The notes beneath the pieces were generated by a model. It did no database searches. It was given only the letters and a program-made list of their open reading frames with translations, and was not told where the DNA came from. This document shows, piece by piece, positions 32,647 through 38,774 of a stretch of 38,774 bases of DNA. The stretch is taken from the NCBI GenBank assembly GCA_001567515.1, contig LLEV01000019.1:1-38774 (forward strand), written 5' to 3'. The stretch is from Microgenomates bacterium OLB22 (GTDB lineage: Bacteria > Patescibacteriota > Microgenomatia > UBA1406 > HO2-37-13b). The position numbers and the translations under genes were made by a program. The stretch's first letter is position 1. Every line of letters begins with the position of its first letter.

Positions 32647-33337
32647 ATGTCCAGTATCAATCCAAATATTGCTATCGTTGAGGGCAACCCAGGCGTCGGT
32701 GGAGATGAGTCGAAGATTTGGTCAGAAGACCTGCTTAGCTCGTATCATAAGTATGCAACACGCAAAGGATTCCAGGTAACACAGATCGAACATAACGTCA
32801 TCAAAATAAAAGGGGAGAATGCCTTTGAAAGATTTAAAAATGAGACTGGCGTCCATCGGGTTCAGCGCATTCCGAAAACTGAGCGGCGCGGTAGAGTACA
32901 TACCTCAACCGCAGTGATATTGGTCTTACCGCAGATCAATCAGCAGGACATCAATATCGGGCAGCAAGATATCGAATGGCAATTTTTTTAGAGCCGGCGG
33001 ACACGGTGGCCAAAATGTAAATAAAGTAGCTACAGCTGTCCGACTCATCCATAAACCCACAGGAATTACCGTGACTTGCTCACAGGAGCGAACACAGCAA
33101 CAAAATAGAGAGATCGCGCTAAATCTTCTTGCCGCAAAACTATATCAACTAGAGGAAGAGCAACGCAAGGGGATGAGATTTTCCTATGTCCAAAATGTGG
33201 GTACTGGAGATCGAGCCGACAAAATCCGTACATACAATTTTCCACAAAACAGACTCACTGACCATCGTACTAATCAAAGTGTGCACAATCTAGAAGATAT
33301 CATCAGCCAGGGGAGGTGGGAGGCTGTGTTGGGATAA
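32647..33337 (+). CDS. prfA: Peptide chain release factor 1, lacking the N-terminal domain (frame break)
   Basis: Terminates translation at UAA and UAG. The PxT codon-recognition motif is present as PKT in [20 protein letters not shown], and the catalytic GGQ as [12 protein letters not shown]. The protein starts where domain 2 of E. coli RF1 begins ([12 protein letters not shown]), so the roughly 100-residue domain 1 is missing, and a loop in domain 2 is shorter. The frame breaks in seven T (32983-32989); six T restores [12 protein letters not shown]. About 229 aa. It follows hisS by 12 nt. Confidence 0.88.
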
Positions 33338-33369
33338 CATATATGGAGCTTGTAACTACAGACCTAGTT

Positions 33370-33378
33370 TGCTATACT
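33370..33378 (+). promoter_or_regulatory. Extended -10 promoter of rpmE (leaderless)
   Basis: TGCTATACT, 8 nt before ATG 33387; the ATG at 33381 lies before the expected transcription start. Confidence 0.6.
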
Positions 33379-33386
33379 TCATGGTT

Positions 33387-33680
33387 ATGAAAGCCGCAAT
33401 ACATCCTACCTATCATTCTGAAGCACTAGTGACTTGCTCGTGTGGAAACACATTCAAGACAGGCTCTACTAAGTCTGAGATCCGCGTCGATATCTGCATG
33501 AAATGTCATCCTCTTTGGTCTGGTGAACAGCGCTATGTTGATACACTTGGTCAAGTAGGGAAGTTTGAGCAGAAGCAAAAAATCGCAGCAGACCTCAAGA
33601 AGCAGCAAAAAAATAATGAAGAAAAGGCCAACAAACAAGAAAAGCCAAAGTCTCTCCGTGAACTCCTAATGAATGCGTAA
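33387..33680 (+). CDS. rpmE: 50S ribosomal protein bL31, zinc-binding form
   Basis: 97 aa from ATG 33387. MKAAIHPTYHSEALVTCSCG and CMKCHPLWSGEQRYVD show the CxC...CxxC zinc site of C+ bL31 proteins. The last 35 residues are a Lys/Gln/Glu-rich extension not found in most bL31. The start is decided by the position of the -10 box. Confidence 0.94.
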   Translation: MKAAIHPTYHSEALVTCSCGNTFKTGSTKSEIRVDICMKCHPLWSGEQRYVDTLGQVGKFEQKQKIAADLKKQQKNNEEKANKQEKPKSLRELLMNA

Positions 33681-33737
33681 AGGAAACCCAAAGATCAAAT
33701 CGAGAATCTCAAAACTACATCTAGATACTTCTACACC

Positions 33738-33825
33738 TCATCCTGAACGAGATCGAGTTCGACGCGACTAAGTGAATAATCTAGTTAACTAGTCCTTTAG
33801 CAAGATTCTTCGTTACACTTATGAC
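33738..33825. repeat. Dispersed TCATCCTGAACG repeat
   Basis: Begins TCATCCTGAACGAGATCGAG and ends AAGATTCTTCGTTACACTTA then TGACG, an inverted relation to the left end. The interval 33681-33900 has no gene. Confidence 0.5.
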
Positions 33826-33900
33826 GGCAGTGGTGCCTGTACCACGTAGCATTAGGCAAAGTGAGGATTTTGACTTCTGACTTTGAGCATATTTTTTGAT

Positions 33901-33928
33901 AAAAAAAGCTCGATAGATTATACCGAGC
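33901..33928 (-). terminator. Terminator of the 33943-34179 membrane gene
   Basis: On the minus strand GCTCG pairs with CGAGC around an 11-nt loop, followed by seven T. Confidence 0.8.
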
Positions 33929-33942
33929 CAAAGGCAGAGCAC

Positions 33943-34179
33943 TTACAACGGAGTTGGCAAAGCATTAACTAAGAACACTACTGCATAGGCAAATGCGACA
34001 GCGACTAGCATCATTCCAAAAAACCATAGCGCCGCATTCCAAAGACGTACACGCCACGGTAGCTTCACTGTAAGAAAAGATACTCCAAATACAATTGCTG
34101 AAACGACACTAGCTACTGTGCCATAGATACAGATGCCTATGAAAAGTAACTGGAATAAGACTAAGACCGTTTCAGTCAC
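33943..34179 (-). CDS. Hypothetical small membrane protein (orphan cassette)
   Basis: 78 aa from GTG 34179, with GGAG 6 nt upstream. It has two hydrophobic helices: LLFIGICIYGTVASVVSAIV and, after a basic loop (KLPWRVRLWN), FGMMLVAVAFAYAVVFLV. The leader reads TTAACAACAGGAG, close to the island leader element, and a TATACT box lies at 34214-34219. It may be a displaced island-type cassette. No family recognised. Confidence 0.6.
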   Translation of the reverse strand: MTETVLVLFQLLFIGICIYGTVASVVSAIVFGVSFLTVKLPWRVRLWNAALWFFGMMLVAVAFAYAVVFLVNALPTPL

Positions 34180-34185
34180 CTGCAA

Positions 34186-36505
<2,320 letters not shown>

Positions 36506-36530
36506 TCATCATTACAAGTATTTAACACCT

Positions 36531-37038
36531 ATGAACATAGACAAACTAACCCCCGGTGACATCCCTGATAAAGTCAATGTGTTTATTGAAATTTCAGATG
36601 GATCATCTGTCAAATATGAGATTGACAAAGAATCAGGGGTGCTCTTTGCCGACAGATTTGTCCACGGGGCATTATTCTACCCAGTCAACTACGGATTTAT
36701 CCCCGGCACTCATGCTGAGGATGGAGATTGCGTCGATGTGCTCGTGCTTGCCAGCTATGCTCTCCACCCAGGCACTGTAGTAAAATGCCGTATTCTCGGA
36801 CTACTTGAGATGGAGGATGAAGAGGGCATAGACACAAAGATTATAGCTGTGCCTACTGCCAAGATAGATCCTTTTATGGCTGAGGTGACCTGTATCGAGG
36901 ATATACCTGCTATGAAAAAAGCGCAGATCAAGAACTTCTTCGATCGCTACAAAAGACCTAGAGGAAGGGAAATGGGTCAAAACCAGAGAATTCCGCGGAA
37001 AGGAAGAGGCTATCAAGGCAATAGAACAATCATTATAA
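36531..37038 (+). CDS. ppa: Inorganic pyrophosphatase (frame break)
   Basis: Family I soluble pyrophosphatase, hydrolysing PPi to phosphate. [16 protein letters not shown] and [12 protein letters not shown] match the family closely. The signature DGDPVDVLV is present as DGDCVDVLV, with Pro changed to Cys. The frame breaks in four A (36951-36954). With three A it continues [20 protein letters not shown] to TAA 37036-37038. About 168 aa. Its position between gyrB and gyrA is unusual. Confidence 0.93.
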
Positions 37039-37045
37039 CGTTATT

Positions 37046-38774
37046 ATGGATGATACTAGAGAAAATACACCAGTAGCGATAACCCCAGGAGTTGCACCGA
37101 TAGAGATCTCGCAGGAGATGCGCAGATCATACCTGAACTATGCGATGTCGGTCATCGTTACGAGAGCCCTGCCGGACATACGCGATGGACTAAAGCCAGT
37201 ACACCGACGCATCCTATATGCCATGCACAAGCTTGGGCTACATCATACGGCACGTTTTTCCAAAAGCGCTAAAGTCGTAGGTGAGGTGCTCGGAAAATAT
37301 CATCCCCATGGGGATGTCCCTGTCTATGATTCTTTGGTCCGTATGGCCCAAACATTTTCGATGAGGTATCCCTTGATACTGGGACAAGGGAACTTTGGTT
37401 CGATTGATGGTGACTCACCTGCTGCAATGAGGTATACCGAGGTTAAGCTAACTAAGATCTCACAAGAATTGGTCTCTGACATCGACAAAGAGACTGTCGA
37501 CTGGACAGATAACTTCGATGCTACACTTAAGGAACCTCTTTTTTTACCGGCCGCAGTACCCAACCTCCTTCTCATGGGAGCTGAAGGTATCGCTGTGGGT
37601 ATGGCTACCCGTATCCCACCTCACAATCTTACTGAGGTGGTAGATGCTATCCTTTATATGATAGACAACGCCAAAGCTCCTGAGCCTGATCAATCCAGTA
37701 TCTTTACCTATCAGGCCCCACGACTATATGACCTGAGTTTCGATCCTCAGCTTGAGGGTATTTCACCATCGGAAGAGGAAGTCCCGGGACAAGCTGTAGC
37801 GTGTGCTGCAACTCTTGATGACCTGATGAAATTTGTTACCGGACCTGACTTCCCAACTGGGGCTCATATTTTTGGACTAGAAGATATAAAACAGGCTTAT
37901 GCTACAGGCCGAGGAAAGATCATGGTTCGAGGAGTCATGGAAGAGGAGACGATAGGCAAACGAGAGGCAATCATCATAAAAGAGATCCCTTATCAAACTA
38001 ATAAAGCCAATCTTATCGCAAAGATCGCTGACCTTGTCCGTGATAAGAAAATAGTCGGTATCTCAGATCTGCGTGATGAGTCTGACAAAGATGGCATCCG
38101 CGTGGTGATCGAGCTAAAGAAGGATGCTGCCTATAACAAGGTATTAAACAATCTATTCAAACATACAGAGTTGCAGAGCTCATACCCAGTCAACATGGTA
38201 GCTCTCATTGGCAACATCCCCCAGACCGTTTCGTTGCAAACGATACTCGAAGAGTATCTCAAGCACCGTATAGAAGTCGTCAAACGACGATCTATTTTTG
38301 AATTGAAAGCTGCCAAGCGAAGAGCTCATATACTCGAAGGGCTACTCAAAGCACTCGACCATATTGATCAGATCATCGACATTATCAAAAAATCTCGTGA
38401 CGAAAATGTGGCTCGAGAGCAATTGATGGCACAATTTGGATTTAGTATCCTTCAGACGCAAGCTATCCTGGACATGCAGCTCAAAAGACTAACAGGCCTC
38501 GAGAGAGGAAAACTCGAAGAAGAGCTCAAGGCATTACAGGAGACGATCAATTTCCTTCATGGGATACTTACTGACGTATTCTTGATGCTAGGTGAGATCA
38601 AAAAACAGCTTCTCGAAAATCAAAAGAGTTATACGGAGATGCTCGAAGGACTAAAAGTGTTTAAAAACAGACCGGGCGAGATATCTAGCGAACAACTCAT
38701 CGAAGACAAGCAGGTTATAGTGACACTTACCAATGAAGGATATATAAAGACGGTCCCCCTGGACACATTCAAGG
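37046..38774 (+). CDS. gyrA: DNA gyrase subunit A (3' end outside the window)
   Basis: Breakage-reunion subunit, open from ATG 37046 to the window end (576 codons seen). The catalytic Tyr is at about residue 130 in [10 protein letters not shown], after [14 protein letters not shown]. The quinolone-resistance region reads [11 protein letters not shown], with Val where E. coli has Ser83. After MIDNAK (about residue 208) there is an insertion of about 45 residues before [16 protein letters not shown], compared with the usual short connection. The coiled-coil gate region follows. It begins 7 nt after the ppa stop. Confidence 0.95.
   Translation, partial: MDDTRENTPVAITPGVAPIEISQEMRRSYLNYAMSVIVTRALPDIRDGLKPVHRRILYAMHKLGLHHTARFSKSAKVVGEVLGKYHPHGDVPVYDSLVRMAQTFSMRYPLILGQGNFGSIDGDSPAAMRYTEVKLTKISQELVSDIDKETVDWTDNFDATLKEPLFLPAAVPNLLLMGAEGIAVGMATRIPPHNLTEVVDAILYMIDNAKAPEPDQSSIFTYQAPRLYDLSFDPQLEGISPSEEEVPGQAVACAATLDDLMKFVTGPDFPTGAHIFGLEDIKQAYATGRGKIMVRGVMEEETIGKREAIIIKEIPYQTNKANLIAKIADLVRDKKIVGISDLRDESDKDGIRVVIELKKDAAYNKVLNNLFKHTELQSSYPVNMVALIGNIPQTVSLQTILEEYLKHRIEVVKRRSIFELKAAKRRAHILEGLLKALDHIDQIIDIIKKSRDENVAREQLMAQFGFSILQTQAILDMQLKRLTGLERGKLEEELKALQETINFLHGILTDVFLMLGEIKKQLLENQKSYTEMLEGLKVFKNRPGEISSEQLIEDKQVIVTLTNEGYIKTVPLDTFK

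Noticed and set aside
32983-32989. Programmed frameshift in prfA by analogy with prfB
   Set aside because: The gene is RF1 (PKT motif), not RF2; there is no in-frame TGA or internal SD-like prfB signal, and similar homopolymer breaks occur in many unrelated genes here.

Overview
The window looks like a chromosomal segment of a Candidate Phyla Radiation (Patescibacteria) bacterium, possibly Microgenomates-like. Supporting signs are a minimal EF-Ts (149 aa), a prolyl-tRNA synthetase without the editing insertion, a release factor 1 without its N-terminal domain, a degenerate YbeY, RNase J, the absence of biosynthetic genes, and housekeeping genes that are mostly leaderless. No tRNA, rRNA, CRISPR array or transposase was recognised. 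Taxonomy is an inference; no marker search could be run.

Layout. 1-360: a GC-rich, strongly folded region, probably a structured RNA of unknown class. 604-2546: rpsB, tsf, frr. 2695-11932: a 9.2-kb accessory island of small orphan genes, sitting where many bacteria have uppS-cdsA-dxr between frr and rseP. 12104-16432: rseP, a cytidylate-kinase-like gene, proS and a DHH-type phosphoesterase-like gene. 16633-22705: bS21-like, ybeY, dnaX, RNase J, ybaB, recR, a MIP18/DUF59 gene, a Q/R-rich orphan and radC. 22706-26269: a minus-strand orphan, a DsbB-like gene, cysS and an APH-like kinase. 26443-26853: an orphan cassette. 27317-30793: rpsF, ssb, rpsR, a C-terminal processing protease and an HtrA protease. 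30902-31148: an orphan cassette. 31365-33680: hisS, prfA, rpmE. 33943-34179: a small membrane protein. 34577-38774: gyrB, ppa and gyrA (cut by the window end).

The island is the most interesting part. It holds five genes of family A, three of B, three of C, small membrane proteins of family D, and two copies of a polytopic membrane protein M. Families A, B and C all end in a similar strand-glycine-helix segment (roughly L-x-I-x-L-x-G followed by a charged helix), so they may be one superfamily with divergent N-termini. The transcription units share an extended -10 promoter (TGCTATACT-like), a 30-65 nt leader with a TTTACAA-AAGGAG-like element, and often a GGAGGC/GCCTCC-T7 terminator. The arrangement A> <M C> occurs twice (3561-5431 and 9473-11117), which points to an old block duplication. 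Function is unknown; a polyimmunity-like or cell-surface role is speculation.

Two expression regimes are visible. Many housekeeping genes have the -10 box 5-11 nt (most often exactly 6 nt) before the start codon, so their mRNAs should be leaderless. This corrects several starts (frr, proS, RNase J, cysS, rpmE, gyrB). Island genes instead have long leaders with Shine-Dalgarno sequences.

Caution: at least 15 genes, including essential ones (proS, hisS, prfA, ssb, recR, ppa), contain single-base frame breaks, mostly one extra base in an A or T run. Sequencing or assembly error is the simplest explanation. These genes are annotated across the break as single genes. Intergenic regions carry several families of dispersed palindromic repeats.
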